Shown: positions 1-9,150, numbered from the stretch's first letter. The stretch: 61,565 bases of DNA from CF-118 sp035689345 (GCA_035689345.1 DASSLR010000070.1:1-61565); one strand, 5' to 3'. Program-made: numbers and translations. Notes: generated by a model not told the origin, from the letters alone.

Positions 1-1
1 C

Positions 2-472
2 ATGGATGTCGTTGCGGCAACGGTGATTCTCGACACCGCATTGCACCGCCGGATCGTGAGCAAGGGCCAGCTGCAGGCTTGGATTGAATCGCATCCTGGC
101 TTTCGCGGCATCGGCGTCCTGCGACGGGCCCTGGAGCTCGCGGACCACCGCGCTGAGAGTCCGATGGAAACCCGGCTCCGTCTTCTTTTCATCGTTGCAG
201 GCTTACCCCGGCCGAGCCTCCAGGTCTCTTTGTATGACGGCCGCGGGCTCTTCCTTGCGAGGCCGGACCTGTACTACCCGATTCACCGCCTCGCGATCGA
301 GTACGACGGCGCCACTCACCGTCACAACCTCGCGGCCGACAATCGCCGGCAGAACCGACTTCTGGAGGCGGGATACCGGCTTCTCCGCTTCACCGCCGCA
401 GACGTGTTGACCACTCCGGCCGCGACCGTCGAGATCGTGCGCCGTGCACTGGATCAGCCTGCCCGAGTTTGA
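2..472 (+). CDS. DUF559-type protein, 5'-truncated
   Basis: C-terminal half of a DUF559 (Vsr/PD-(D/E)XK-like) protein. The visible part has ESPMETRLR, where the conserved ESPxE motif starts the nuclease-like fold, then RPDLYYP and the IEYDGATH motif holding candidate acidic active-site residues, then an NRLLEAGYRLLRFTAADV segment typical of the family C-terminus. Family members usually run to about 280-300 residues with an AbiEi-like winged helix in front. Only about 156 residues are visible, and the frame stays open to the window edge, so the ATG at position 2 is probably internal. Nuclease activity and any toxin role are inference; these genes are usually solitary and poorly characterised. 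Confidence 0.75.
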   Translation: MDVVAATVILDTALHRRIVSKGQLQAWIESHPGFRGIGVLRRALELADHRAESPMETRLRLLFIVAGLPRPSLQVSLYDGRGLFLARPDLYYPIHRLAIEYDGATHRHNLAADNRRQNRLLEAGYRLLRFTAADVLTTPAATVEIVRRALDQPARV

Positions 473-579
473 ACCGGCGGCCGATCTGGTAAGGTAAGTC
501 CTGCCCGTTGGGGTGCTAGGTCCACGCAAAGGACCCTTTCTGAAGTCAGCTTGAACCTCATTTCACGCCCAATCCGCTT

Positions 580-3024
580 GTGGCCACACATCAGGCTCCG
601 CCTGTCTTGAGCGCGCCCTACGCCGGCGACGTCCTGCCGCTCTGGAATCCCGACATTCCGGGCGAGGAGATCCAGGCCGGCCGCCTCGGCATCCGCATAC
701 GCCCGGGCAGCCCGGCCGCCGAGAAGGTGAAGGCCCTGGAGGCCTTCGGCGGGGCGGAGCGCCTGCGCGAGATGCTCGAAGAGCTCAAGCAGATCGACGG
801 CACCTACCAGGTCATCAAGCCCGAGAAGCCGCTCGAGTTCATCGGCCAGGTCTCCACCACCTTGCTCACCGGCAAGCTCGGCCGGACGCCCATGGGCCTC
901 GCCCTCGAGCTCACCGACTGGCAGGACCTGGACGGCGAGTACGAGATGGAGAAGAACCGGCTGCGCCTCCGGTACCAGGAGCTGCAGCTGGTCAAGGAGT
1001 GGGACGGCGACCTCGAGGGCTTCACCGCCTTTGTGCTGCGGGACAAGGCCAAGAACGCCCCGATCCTCGACTCGACCCTGCGCTTCATCGAGCACCTGCG
1101 CGACTTCCGGGAGAAGCTCGCGGAGGCCGCGGTGCGCAAGTACGAAGCGACCGAGCAGTGGATCGAGTGCCCCAACTGCGAGACCGAGGTGCCGACGTCG
1201 AACGGCATCCACTGCCCGGAGTGCAACCACGACATGCGCGGCGGCGAGTACGTGCGCGCGGTGCTGCACCTGGTCGACGAGGCCGACGGGCGCATCTATC
1301 GCGGCATCGACTCGCTGACGGTCCGCTCGGCGGGCTTTCCCGAGTACCGGGGCATGTCCCTCGAGCGGATCCAGGGCTCCAACCTCTGGGTGAGCTTCCG
1401 GCGCTACGACCCGCTGCCCGATGAGGGCATCGTGCTGCCCACGGCGAGCGTCGAGATGTTCGAGGCTCAGCGCTCTGTCATCCGCCAGCTCCAGATCGGC
1501 AGCCCGCGCACGGGGGCGCTGGCCGCGGAGCTCGTCGACACCGGATGGCTCGGCAGCCCGCCGCGCGTCACGCTCGACGGCAAGAAGGCGCACCACCTGC
1601 CCGACCCCAACGAGGAGCAGGCCGAGGCGGTCGCCCGTGTCATGGGCATGCGGCCGGGCCAGCTCTACCTGATCCAGGGCCCGCCGGGCACCGGCAAGAC
1701 GACCGCGATCGTCGAGTCGATCCGTCGCATCCTCGGCCGCAACCCGAGCGCGTCGATCCTTCTCTCTTCGCATTCCAACGACGCGGTCGACACGGGCCAG
1801 GAACGCCTGCTCGGCTTCTCGCACGTGCGCCAGGCGCGCATCGCCGAGCCGGGCAAGGTGCCGCGCCGCATCCGCCCGACGCTGGTCGAAGGCGACGACC
1901 TCGAGCCTTACAACCTGGTCGCAGGCACGTGCAACCGCCTCGCCATCGATTCGCGCTTGCGCTTCAAGGTCTTCGACTGGCTGATCCTCGACGAGGCCAA
2001 CAAGGTCCGCGCCAACGAGGCGCTCGCGCTGATGCCGCTGGCCAAGCGCTGGGTGATGATCGGAGACCTCAACCAGCTGCCGCCCGTGATGGAAGAGGCC
2101 GCGGCCACCTTCAAGGTCGAGCAGCCGCTCGACGAGGTCGTGCGCGACGACAGCTTCTACGGATGGATATGGGACAAGGTGCCGCCCGGGTCGCGCATCA
2201 TGCTGCCGCGCCAGTACCGCATGCGCGAGCCCATCGGCCGCGTCGTGTCAGACCTCTTCTACGAGGGCAAGCTCATCCATGAAGCGCCGCACCCGCGCAT
2301 GCCGCTGCCATGGCCTTTCGATCGCGAGCTCGTGTGGGTCGACACCGGCGCGCAGGACGAGTACCGCGACGCCCAGCGCTCCGTCGCCAACGAGTTCGAG
2401 GTCGCGCTGTGCAAGGACATCACCTCGATCATCCGCCGGCGCGTGCGCAAGGCGAAGCTCGCCGTCATCGCGATGTACAACTCGCAGGTCAACCGCCTGC
2501 AGTCGGCGCTGAAGGGCATCGTGCCGCCTGACGACATCGAGTCGGTCGACGCCTTCGAAGGCCGCGAGTCGGATGGCGTCATCCTCTCCCTCGTGCGGTC
2601 CAACGACCGCGCCGCCATCGGCTTCCTCAACGACCCGAACCGCGTCAACGTCGCCATCTCGCGCGCCAAGAAGCTGCTCGTGATCGTCGGCGACTCCAAG
2701 ACCGTCATCGGCGGCGCGCCCGAGCTTTTCGGCCCGCTGTTCGAGCACGCCAAGGAGGACGGGCTGGTCGCCGGCGTCGGTGCAGTAGTCACCGCCTGCC
2801 AGAGGGTGGGCATCCGCTCCCAGGTCCAGCGCCTGTCGCGGCCGCACCGGGGCGACCGGCGGAGCCGGCGACGGCGCCGCCGGGCCCTGCCGGAAGCCGG
2901 CGCCAACGGCGAGGGCGCACCGCTGGCCGAGGTCGAATCCGCCGCCGACGTGGGCGTCAACGGCTCCGAACCCGCCCACGCGCCCGAGCCGGAGGCCGTC
3001 TCCCCGCCACAAACTGAGGAATAA
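580..3024 (+). CDS. Superfamily-1 (UPF1/DNA2-like) helicase with zinc ribbon
   Basis: Predicted ATP-dependent nucleic-acid helicase of 814 residues. Walker A GPPGTGKTT lies near residue 367, Walker B as LDEAN near 470, a QYRM segment near 545, DAFEGRESDGV (motif V region) near 657, and NVAISRAKK (motif VI) near 695. This order is that of SF1B helicases such as UPF1/DNA2/IGHMBP2. A four-cysteine zinc ribbon (CPNC...CPEC, about residues 197-215) precedes the ATPase core. The last 80 residues are arginine-rich and then acidic and disordered-looking. Start is GTG at 580; no Shine-Dalgarno is visible. It stands alone, 33 bases before the HIT gene. Substrate (RNA or DNA) cannot be told from sequence. 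Confidence 0.88.
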   Translation: MATHQAPPVLSAPYAGDVLPLWNPDIPGEEIQAGRLGIRIRPGSPAAEKVKALEAFGGAERLREMLEELKQIDGTYQVIKPEKPLEFIGQVSTTLLTGKLGRTPMGLALELTDWQDLDGEYEMEKNRLRLRYQELQLVKEWDGDLEGFTAFVLRDKAKNAPILDSTLRFIEHLRDFREKLAEAAVRKYEATEQWIECPNCETEVPTSNGIHCPECNHDMRGGEYVRAVLHLVDEADGRIYRGIDSLTVRSAGFPEYRGMSLERIQGSNLWVSFRRYDPLPDEGIVLPTASVEMFEAQRSVIRQLQIGSPRTGALAAELVDTGWLGSPPRVTLDGKKAHHLPDPNEEQAEAVARVMGMRPGQLYLIQGPPGTGKTTAIVESIRRILGRNPSASILLSSHSNDAVDTGQERLLGFSHVRQARIAEPGKVPRRIRPTLVEGDDLEPYNLVAGTCNRLAIDSRLRFKVFDWLILDEANKVRANEALALMPLAKRWVMIGDLNQLPPVMEEAAATFKVEQPLDEVVRDDSFYGWIWDKVPPGSRIMLPRQYRMREPIGRVVSDLFYEGKLIHEAPHPRMPLPWPFDRELVWVDTGAQDEYRDAQRSVANEFEVALCKDITSIIRRRVRKAKLAVIAMYNSQVNRLQSALKGIVPPDDIESVDAFEGRESDGVILSLVRSNDRAAIGFLNDPNRVNVAISRAKKLLVIVGDSKTVIGGAPELFGPLFEHAKEDGLVAGVGAVVTACQRVGIRSQVQRLSRPHRGDRRSRRRRRRALPEAGANGEGAPLAEVESAADVGVNGSEPAHAPEPEAVSPPQTEE

Positions 3025-3057
3025 CCCCCGCTCCGATCTATAAGCTGTGGGGGCCAA

Positions 3058-3486
3058 ATGTCCCAGGACTGCGTTTTCTGCCAGATCATCAAGGGCGAGG
3101 CCGAGGCGAGTTTCGTCCACCAGGACGACACCATCGTCGCCTTCATGGACATCCAGCCCATCACCCAGGGCCACCTGCTGGTGGTCCCGCGCGACCACTA
3201 CGTGCTGATGAAGGACGTTCCCGACCAGGTCGCGATGCGCGCGTTCCGCGTCGCGCGCTCCCTGGCGGCCACCTCCGAGGCGACGCTGGCCGCCGGGGGC
3301 GTGAACCTCTTCGTCGCCGACGGCGAGGTCGCGTTCCAGGACGTCCCGCACTTCCACATCCACGTCATCCCGCGCTACTCGGGCGACGGCTTCGGGCTCA
3401 CCTTCCCCCAGTCGTACACCTCGCCCCCGCCGCGAGCCCAGCTGCACGCGATCGCCGCGGCGCTGCACGCGGCCGAACCTAAGTAA
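3058..3486 (+). CDS. HIT family nucleotide-binding hydrolase
   Basis: 142-residue histidine-triad protein. The N-terminal CVFCQIIKGE is the zinc-binding/opening segment of the Hint branch, and HFHIHVIPRY near residue 100 is the HxHxHxx catalytic triad. Hint proteins hydrolyse nucleoside phosphoramidates or transfer AMP and act in the cytoplasm. Length is normal for the family. The ATG at 3058 follows the helicase by 33 bases; a weak TATAAG/TAAGCT element lies just upstream. The last 8 bases overlap the 3' end of the convergent lipoprotein gene. Confidence 0.93.
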   Translation: MSQDCVFCQIIKGEAEASFVHQDDTIVAFMDIQPITQGHLLVVPRDHYVLMKDVPDQVAMRAFRVARSLAATSEATLAAGGVNLFVADGEVAFQDVPHFHIHVIPRYSGDGFGLTFPQSYTSPPPRAQLHAIAAALHAAEPK

Positions 3487-3916
3487 CGGTCACCCTGACC
3501 TCGAAGATCATCGCGTAGGCCGGGCAGGCCTCTCCCGGCGAGCAGAGCGGTGTGGCCGTCGCGCGGATCGTCGCGGTCGCGCGCCTCTCGGCCTCGTAGC
3601 CGGCGATCGTCACCCCAACAGGCGCCAGGATCCCCGTCGGCACGGCGCGCAGCACCGTGTAGTCGTCGACGTTTACTCCGCTCCATGCCGACATGCCGGG
3701 CTTCGCGTGCAGGATGAGCTCGATGCGCTGCCCGGATCTCACCGTCACGGCGCGATCGTTGTCAGAGATCACCACGTCGAAGCCCGCGGTCGGGCTCGGC
3801 GTCCTGGGCGGAGGCGGAGTGGGAAGCACCGCGGGTCCGCACACGCAGCCGATCACGGTGCCGCATGCGCCCAGCATCACCGCGGCCAGCGCGACCGCCA
3901 GCGCCACCCGGATCAC
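3479..3916 (-). CDS. Putative lipoprotein, unknown function
   Basis: 145-residue exported protein. The N-terminus is a signal sequence of alanine/valine-rich hydrophobic residues ending in LGAC, a lipobox that would leave a lipidated cysteine near residue 18. Then comes a proline-rich linker and a domain of about 100 residues with beta-strand-like alternation (VRSGQRIELILH, VGVTIAGY, FEVRVTVT), resembling a small Ig- or protease-inhibitor-like sandwich such as chagasin. That resemblance is weak. Start is GTG at 3916. It is convergent with the HIT gene and divergent from the next lipoprotein gene, 56 bp away. No function assigned. Confidence 0.7.
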   Translation of the reverse strand: MIRVALAVALAAVMLGACGTVIGCVCGPAVLPTPPPPRTPSPTAGFDVVISDNDRAVTVRSGQRIELILHAKPGMSAWSGVNVDDYTVLRAVPTGILAPVGVTIAGYEAERRATATIRATATPLCSPGEACPAYAMIFEVRVTVT

Positions 3917-3972
3917 ATGGAAGCAACGGCCGGAACCCAGCCCGGGTAACTGACGTTAGAGTTCGCAAGCTC

Positions 3973-5421
3973 ATGGCCAGGTTGATGCGCGCCCTCACAC
4001 TCGTTCTGATCGCCGCCTCCGCGCTCTCCGCGTGCGGAGGAGGGTCCACGTCCACCGCGCAGCACAGCCCCTCGCCCATCGCCGGCGCGCTCAACGACGG
4101 GCTCATCGCGTACGTGTCGAGCCAGGGCGTCGGCGTGATCGATCCGGCCACCGGCAAGTCGACGGTGGTGGCGCCTCTGCCGCAGGCCGGAGCTTTCCGC
4201 GTGGCGGGACCAGTCTGGGGCCCTGCTCCCGGCGTCGCCTACCCCGTGATCTATTTCGCCGTCCACGACGACCGGCCGCCCGAGCGCAGGACGAGCCCGG
4301 GTGTCGTGCCTTACGACTGGCTGTTCAGGGTCGATCCGTTCAAAGGCACGATCGAGGCGCTGGGCGCATCGGCGGATTTCGAGAGCGAGGGTCCGTTCGG
4401 CCTCGTCGCCAACGAGCACTACCTCGCGCTCACGGTCGGCTGCTGCACGGATTACCAGGTCGACGTGCTCGACCTGACACGGCGAGACGCGCAGATCAAG
4501 ATCCTCACGCGGCCGCCCGGCCAGCCGGCGCTGTTCACCGAAGGCGCGGCGCCCGGCGTCGACGGCCTGATCGCCGTGCGCGGCGCGGCGACCGGCGCCT
4601 GGTACTTCCTCAACCCAAGCCTGGGCGTCCTCAACGCCTTCCCGCTCAAGCCGGGGCAGGACGACGGACCGATCGCCTTCAGCCGCGACGGCACGATGGC
4701 CGCCGTCTCGCTCCTGGACCACGGCGCGCTGATCGAGCCGGTCAACCTCGCGCCGATCCTTGCCTCACCGTCGGCGGCCGCCGGAGGCAGCTCGCCCGCA
4801 GCCACCAGCCCGACCGCGAAACCGACCCCCTCGGCTTCGCCGGTGCAGCCACGACACGTGAACTCCAAGCTCCATCACGTCGATGCGCTCGCGTGGAGCC
4901 CGGATGCGAAAACGCTGGCCATCGCCATCGACGGCGGCCTTCAGCTCTACGCCGTGGCAGGCAAGGACGGCGACGCGCCGGTGAAGACGTACGCACCCGG
5001 GGGTGGAGTCACGGGTGTCGACTGGTCGGAGGCCATCGCCGGCCACAGCCTCTCCGAGGTGAAGGCCGCGCCCAACCCGCAGACGATCGTCGATGCGCTG
5101 CTGACGGCGACCGCACTGCCGGCGGCGGCCGACACGCTCGCCAACCGCGCGCTGACGAAGATCTACCTCTGGGCGTATGACTCGAGCAAGCCGTCGCCCA
5201 TCGCCACCATCGCGGACGCGACGCCCGCGATCGTGCAGAAGTACCCACCGCTGCCGGCTTCGGTGAACTACGACCACTGGACGCCCGCCGAATCGTGGGC
5301 GCTGACCGGGGGCTGCACGCGGTATCGCGTGGTCATCACGGGCAGCATTGCGCCCGTCGCGTCCACGTTCGGGCTGCAATCGAACACTCCCTGCCTTGGA
5401 GCGTCGCCCTCACCGTCTTAG
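3973..5421 (+). CDS. Putative WD40/TolB-like lipoprotein
   Basis: Exported protein of about 482 residues. The ATG at 3973 (or 3985) gives a signal peptide ending in the lipobox LSAC, so it is probably a lipoprotein; the open frame extends upstream to 3865 but that part is arginine/proline-rich and not credible. The body has repeated short strands with patterns like DALAWSPDAKTLAIAIDGGLQLYAV and GPIAFSRDGTMAAVSL, typical of TolB/WD40-type beta-propeller blades. A Ser/Pro/Thr/Ala-rich linker lies in the middle. The upstream TAGAGT hexamer ends about 10 bases before the ATG. Partner and ligand unknown. Confidence 0.7.
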   Translation: MARLMRALTLVLIAASALSACGGGSTSTAQHSPSPIAGALNDGLIAYVSSQGVGVIDPATGKSTVVAPLPQAGAFRVAGPVWGPAPGVAYPVIYFAVHDDRPPERRTSPGVVPYDWLFRVDPFKGTIEALGASADFESEGPFGLVANEHYLALTVGCCTDYQVDVLDLTRRDAQIKILTRPPGQPALFTEGAAPGVDGLIAVRGAATGAWYFLNPSLGVLNAFPLKPGQDDGPIAFSRDGTMAAVSLLDHGALIEPVNLAPILASPSAAAGGSSPAATSPTAKPTPSASPVQPRHVNSKLHHVDALAWSPDAKTLAIAIDGGLQLYAVAGKDGDAPVKTYAPGGGVTGVDWSEAIAGHSLSEVKAAPNPQTIVDALLTATALPAAADTLANRALTKIYLWAYDSSKPSPIATIADATPAIVQKYPPLPASVNYDHWTPAESWALTGGCTRYRVVITGSIAPVASTFGLQSNTPCLGASPSPS

Positions 5422-5424
5422 CAT
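5419..5424 (+). promoter_or_regulatory. Leaderless-type -10 element (TAGCAT)
   Basis: TAGCAT fits TANNNT and ends 6 bases before the GTG start at 5431. It overlaps the stop codon of the preceding lipoprotein gene. There is no Shine-Dalgarno before this GTG. The spacing suggests transcription starting at or next to the start codon. Confidence 0.45.
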
Positions 5425-5430
5425 TGGCTC

Positions 5431-6960
5431 GTGGCTGACACGGACATCCTCGCCGGCCACGCGGCAAGCAAGCCGGACAAGCCGTCCGTCATCTTCCGGG
5501 GCAAGGTCACCGACTTCGCGACCATGAATCGCCGCGCCAACCGCGCGGCCAACATGTTTCTAAGCCTCGGCTGCCGGCTGCACGACCGCGTGTCCGTCAT
5601 GTCCTTCAACTCGGAGGCGGGCTTCGAGATCGCGCACGGGCTGCGCAAGGCGGGCCTGGTGGCCACGCCGATCAACTACCGGCTGCGCGGTCCAGAAGTC
5701 GCGTACGTGCTGAACGACTCGGGCGCGCGCGTGGTCCTGGCGGGCCCGGACCACGTGGACGTCGTCGAGAGCGCGCGGCCCGAGGTGCGCGGACCCATCA
5801 GCTACGTGGCGATAGGCGATCGCCGCCCGGATGGCTGGCTCGCGTTCGAAGAGCTCATGCAGAAAGCGTCCGACGTCGCGCCCGAAGACACCGGAGCGGG
5901 ACCAGGGCTCGGCCCCTCGATGATCTACACGTCGGGCACGACAGGTCATCCGAAAGGCGCGTGGCGTCCCAACGGTGTGAACCTCGAGAACGTGCTGCAG
6001 GTCATCTCGATCTTCGGCCTCAGCGAATCCGACGTGCACCTCATGTGTGGACCGGGCTATCACAGCGCGGTGTCCTTTTTCTCGGCGCTGCACGGCCTGC
6101 TCGGGAGCACGGTGGTCGTGCAGCCGAAGTTCGAGGCCGACGACGCGCTCGACCTCATCGAGAGACATCGGGTCACCACCACCTTCATGGCGCCGACGCT
6201 GCTGCAGCGGTTGCTGGACGCGCAGGAACGCCGGCCTCGTGACATGTCATCACTGCGCGCGCTCATCCTCGGCGCGGCGCCGTGCCCGTACCCGCTGAAG
6301 GAGCGCGCCGAGGCCGTGCTCGGTCAGGTGTTGTGGGAGTTCTACGGCGCCACCGAGACCGGCATCAACACCGTGCTGCGGCCGGAAGACCAGCTGCGCA
6401 AGCCGGGCTCGTGCGGCACCGAGGTGCCGGGCCAGGAGATTCGTCTCGTCGACGCCGAAGGGCACGATGTGCCGGGGGGCACGCCGGGCGAGTTCATGGT
6501 CCGCAACTCGTGGCTCGCCGAGTACTACAACCGGCCGGACGCCACGGGCAAGAGCCTGCACGACGGGTACTTCTCCGTCGGCGACATCGCCTATCGCGAC
6601 GAAGAGGGCTACTACTTCATCTGCGACCGCCAGATCGACATGATCATCTCGGGCGGTGTGAACATCTATCCCGCCGAGGTCGAGGCGGTGCTGGCTGCGC
6701 ATCCCGCCGTGGCGGACGCCGCAGTCATCGGTGTGCCGGACGACCAGTGGGGCGAGTCGGTGAAGGCGGTGGTCCAGCTGCGGTCAGGTCACTCGGCGAC
6801 CGCGGAGGAGCTCATCGCGTTCTGCGACGAGCGCCTGGCCGGCTACAAGAAGCCGCGCTCGGTCGACTTCGTGGACGAGATGCCGCGCGAGCCCGCAGGC
6901 AAGCTGCTCAAGCGCGCGCTGCGCGAGCGCTACTGGGCGGGAGCCGGCCGCCGCATCTAG
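5431..6960 (+). CDS. Acyl-CoA synthetase (AMP-forming, FadD-like)
   Basis: 509-residue ANL-superfamily ligase that would activate a carboxylic acid to acyl-AMP and then acyl-CoA. The P-loop-like motif YTSGTTGHPKG is at residues 166-176, YGATET at about 305, then GYFSVGDIAY and DRQIDMIISGGVNIYPAEVE (hinge and A8) near 385-420, and the C-terminal catalytic lysine in REPAGKLLKR near 488. The length fits medium/long-chain or aryl acyl-CoA ligases; substrate is not determinable. GTG start with a leaderless-type promoter. Its TAG stop lies inside the palindrome CTAG shared with the stop of the convergent gene. Confidence 0.92.
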   Translation: MADTDILAGHAASKPDKPSVIFRGKVTDFATMNRRANRAANMFLSLGCRLHDRVSVMSFNSEAGFEIAHGLRKAGLVATPINYRLRGPEVAYVLNDSGARVVLAGPDHVDVVESARPEVRGPISYVAIGDRRPDGWLAFEELMQKASDVAPEDTGAGPGLGPSMIYTSGTTGHPKGAWRPNGVNLENVLQVISIFGLSESDVHLMCGPGYHSAVSFFSALHGLLGSTVVVQPKFEADDALDLIERHRVTTTFMAPTLLQRLLDAQERRPRDMSSLRALILGAAPCPYPLKERAEAVLGQVLWEFYGATETGINTVLRPEDQLRKPGSCGTEVPGQEIRLVDAEGHDVPGGTPGEFMVRNSWLAEYYNRPDATGKSLHDGYFSVGDIAYRDEEGYYFICDRQIDMIISGGVNIYPAEVEAVLAAHPAVADAAVIGVPDDQWGESVKAVVQLRSGHSATAEELIAFCDERLAGYKKPRSVDFVDEMPREPAGKLLKRALRERYWAGAGRRI

Positions 6961-7895
6961 GCGGCGAGCAGAGCCCGGGCGTAGGCCAGCGATTCACGCA
7001 CGCCGGCCAGAGGGTCGTCGGCGACCGAGTTGAGGCGGATGTCGCTCTGCAGGCCGTACCAGCCCTTGTAACCGCCGCTGCGCAGCTCCTCGACCACCCG
7101 CGCCACGTCCGCGTCGCCCGAGCCGAGAGGCTTGAACAGGCCGCGGCTCACCGCCGCCGAGTAGTCGAGGCCGCCGCCCCGCACCGAACGCGCCAGGCCG
7201 CCGTCGAGGTCGTTCAGATGGACGTGCTGGATGCGGCGCGCGGCGAGCTCGACGATCTCGATCGGGTCAGCGCCCGCGATGACCAGCTGTCCGATGTCGA
7301 TCGAGACGCCCGCCTCCGAACCCACCAGCAGGCGCTCGATCTCGGCCGGGCCCTCGATCATGCTGCCGCGCCTGGGTTCCACGGCGAGGCGAAGGCCATG
7401 CACGGCGCACACGTGCTGCACCGATCCGATCGCGCTCAGGAGATGCGCCCAGCCGGTGCTCGAAAGCTCCGAGGCACGCGGCTCGTCCGTGCGCGAGCCG
7501 ATGACGGTGAGCACCAGCGTCATCGCGCCGAGCGCCGACAACCATCCCGCGTGGCCGTCGATGTGCGCGAGCTCGCTCTGCCGGAGGTCGTGATGGTGCA
7601 GCACCCCAAACACCGGCCCCGCGACCATGCGCAGGCCGTGCCTGCGCAGGAGGGTGCGGGCGGCGTCGCTGCGGTCGGGCAGGAAGCCCGAAGGTCCCGC
7701 TTCGATTCCGCCGGCGCCCAGTGACGCCATCTCGCTGAGCACGCGGTTGGGCTCGAGCTGCGGGCCCCACGCGGCGGCTTCGCTGATGCCCCACGACACC
7801 GGCGACACGGCGATCCCGCCCCCCGTGCGGCGGCCGTTCGCGCCAGGCCTCGCGAGGCTGAGTGCCCGCGCCGTGAGGGCCGGCAATCGCTGCAT
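6957..7895 (-). CDS. Sugar phosphate isomerase/epimerase (IolE-like TIM barrel)
   Basis: 312-residue protein of the xylose isomerase-like TIM-barrel family. Supporting segments are SPVSWGI near the start, a GGIEAGPSGFLP strand-loop, LAVEPRRGSM with a candidate metal-binding glutamate, VSIDIGQLVIAG, and IQHVHLNDLDG with candidate metal ligands. The N-terminus resembles myo-inosose-2 dehydratases (IolE), but no inositol genes are nearby, so the substrate is unknown. The open frame runs upstream to 8192, but that part is antisense to the thioesterase gene. ATG at 7895 is chosen because it clears the divergent promoter region. Confidence 0.8.
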   Translation of the reverse strand: MQRLPALTARALSLARPGANGRRTGGGIAVSPVSWGISEAAAWGPQLEPNRVLSEMASLGAGGIEAGPSGFLPDRSDAARTLLRRHGLRMVAGPVFGVLHHHDLRQSELAHIDGHAGWLSALGAMTLVLTVIGSRTDEPRASELSSTGWAHLLSAIGSVQHVCAVHGLRLAVEPRRGSMIEGPAEIERLLVGSEAGVSIDIGQLVIAGADPIEIVELAARRIQHVHLNDLDGGLARSVRGGGLDYSAAVSRGLFKPLGSGDADVARVVEELRSGGYKGWYGLQSDIRLNSVADDPLAGVRESLAYARALLAA

Positions 7896-7906
7896 GGCCG
7901 AGTGAT

Positions 7907-7912
7907 TATCGT
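7907..7912 (+). promoter_or_regulatory. Leaderless-type -10 element (TATCGT)
   Basis: TATCGT ends 8 bases before the ATG at 7921 and lies in the 25-base gap between divergent genes. It favours ATG 7921 over the in-frame TTG at 7912, which lies inside the hexamer. Confidence 0.4.
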
Positions 7913-7920
7913 TGCTCGGA

Positions 7921-8358
7921 ATGGCCGGTGTCGCATACGGCGTGCGCGCGCTGAAAGAGCAATACGCGCGTGAGGCCGATATCGGGATGATCGGCAACCT
8001 CGGCGCCCGCATCGTGGACGTCGATGCGGGCAAGCTCGTGATCGAAGCCGACCTGAGCGACAGCCGCCACGGCTTCCCGAGCGGCCGCGGTCCGATCGTG
8101 CACGGCGGCGCCATCGCGACCCTCGCCGACGAAGCGCTCGCGTCGGTCGCGTTCACGCTGGCCAAGGAAGGCGAGACCACGACGACATCCAACCTGCAGG
8201 TCGACTACTACCGCCCCGCAACCCCTGGACGTCTCACGGCGCGCGCCTCTGTGCGGCATCGTTCGCGACGTCTCGCCTACTGCCAGGCCACGGTCGAGCA
8301 GGCCGATGGCGTGGTCGTCGCCGAATGTCGCGCTGTCATCGCGTACGTGAAGGCTTGA
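7921..8358 (+). CDS. PaaI-like hotdog-fold thioesterase
   Basis: 145-residue hotdog protein, probably an acyl-CoA thioesterase. RGPIVHGGAIATLADEALASVAF near residues 59-80 is the HGG(x)4-5(A/D) active-site helix of PaaI/YbgC-type thioesterases, and NLQVDYYRPATPG is the following strand and loop. Cytoplasmic, presumably a homo-tetramer as in the family. It may serve with the acyl-CoA synthetase upstream, though that gene is separated by the convergent isomerase. Its TGA overlaps the TTG start of the next gene (TTGA), so the two are probably translationally coupled. Confidence 0.87.
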   Translation: MAGVAYGVRALKEQYAREADIGMIGNLGARIVDVDAGKLVIEADLSDSRHGFPSGRGPIVHGGAIATLADEALASVAFTLAKEGETTTTSNLQVDYYRPATPGRLTARASVRHRSRRLAYCQATVEQADGVVVAECRAVIAYVKA

Positions 8359-9137
8359 CGGAACCTCGCGCATCGCCGGCCGAGCTCGATTGGGAGCTCA
8401 TCCCCTCATCCGGTCACTCGGCGCATATGCACATGGCGCTCGACGAGGTGCTGCTCGACAGGGTCATCGCGGGAGAGCGCGGGCCCGCCGTTCGTTTCTG
8501 GTCGTGGATCGAATCCGCGCTCGTCATCGGCTCGCATCAATCGGTCATGAACGAGATCGACATGGTCGCCGCGCGCCGCCTCGGGTTCACGCTGACGCGA
8601 CGCATGAGCGGCGGAGGAACGATGATCTGCGAGCCGGGCCGCACGATCACGTACTCGATGTACCTGCCCGCGACCGCGGTGGCGGAGCTGAGCTTCAGAC
8701 AGTCCTACGCCGCGCTCGACGCGTGGGCGGTGCGATCGTTCGTTGCGTTGGGCGTGCCCGCGTCATACCGCGAGATCAACGACATCATCTCGCCGCGCGG
8801 CAAGATCGCGGGCGCGGCGCAGGCCCGGCGCAAGGGCTTCGTGCTGCACCACACGACGATTGCGCACCAGATGGACGTGGCCATCGTCGATCAACTCATA
8901 CGTCTCGGCCGCGACCGTCTCTCCGAGCGCGGTGTGCGCAGCGCCGAGAAGAGCGTGTCGCCGCTGGCGTGGTTCACATCGCTCAGCTGCGAGGAGACGG
9001 CGCGCCACATGGAACACTCACTGCGCGACGAGTTCGGAGCTCGCGACAGCGCTCTGACGGCCGCCGAGCTCGACGCCGCGGATCAGCTGGTCCGCGGCAA
9101 GTACTCGACGGCCGCCTGGATCAATCGCCTGCCGTGA
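8355..9137 (+). CDS. Lipoate-protein ligase A family protein
   Basis: 260-residue member of the biotin/lipoyl protein ligase (BPL_LplA_LipB) fold. RRMSGGGTMICEPG is the lipoyl-AMP binding RRxxGGG segment, and SPRGKIAGAAQARRKGFVLHH contains the catalytic-site lysine motif K(I/L)(A/S)G with the following HH. This would attach lipoate or octanoate to E2/GcvH domains, or move octanoyl groups as LipM/LipL do. TTG at 8355 overlaps the previous stop (TTGA); the frame extends to 8325 but without a better signal. No lipoylated-enzyme gene is adjacent. Confidence 0.85.
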   Translation: MTEPRASPAELDWELIPSSGHSAHMHMALDEVLLDRVIAGERGPAVRFWSWIESALVIGSHQSVMNEIDMVAARRLGFTLTRRMSGGGTMICEPGRTITYSMYLPATAVAELSFRQSYAALDAWAVRSFVALGVPASYREINDIISPRGKIAGAAQARRKGFVLHHTTIAHQMDVAIVDQLIRLGRDRLSERGVRSAEKSVSPLAWFTSLSCEETARHMEHSLRDEFGARDSALTAAELDAADQLVRGKYSTAAWINRLP

Positions 9138-9150
9138 GGAGCTCTCCGCC

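Noticed and set aside
454..1824. 456-residue open frame on the minus strand inside the helicase gene
   Set aside because: Arg/Ala/Leu/Asp-rich antisense shadow typical of GC-rich coding DNA; the plus-strand helicase has clear ordered motifs.
2248..3468. 406-residue minus-strand frame over the helicase and HIT genes
   Set aside because: Low-complexity antisense frame covering two well-supported genes.
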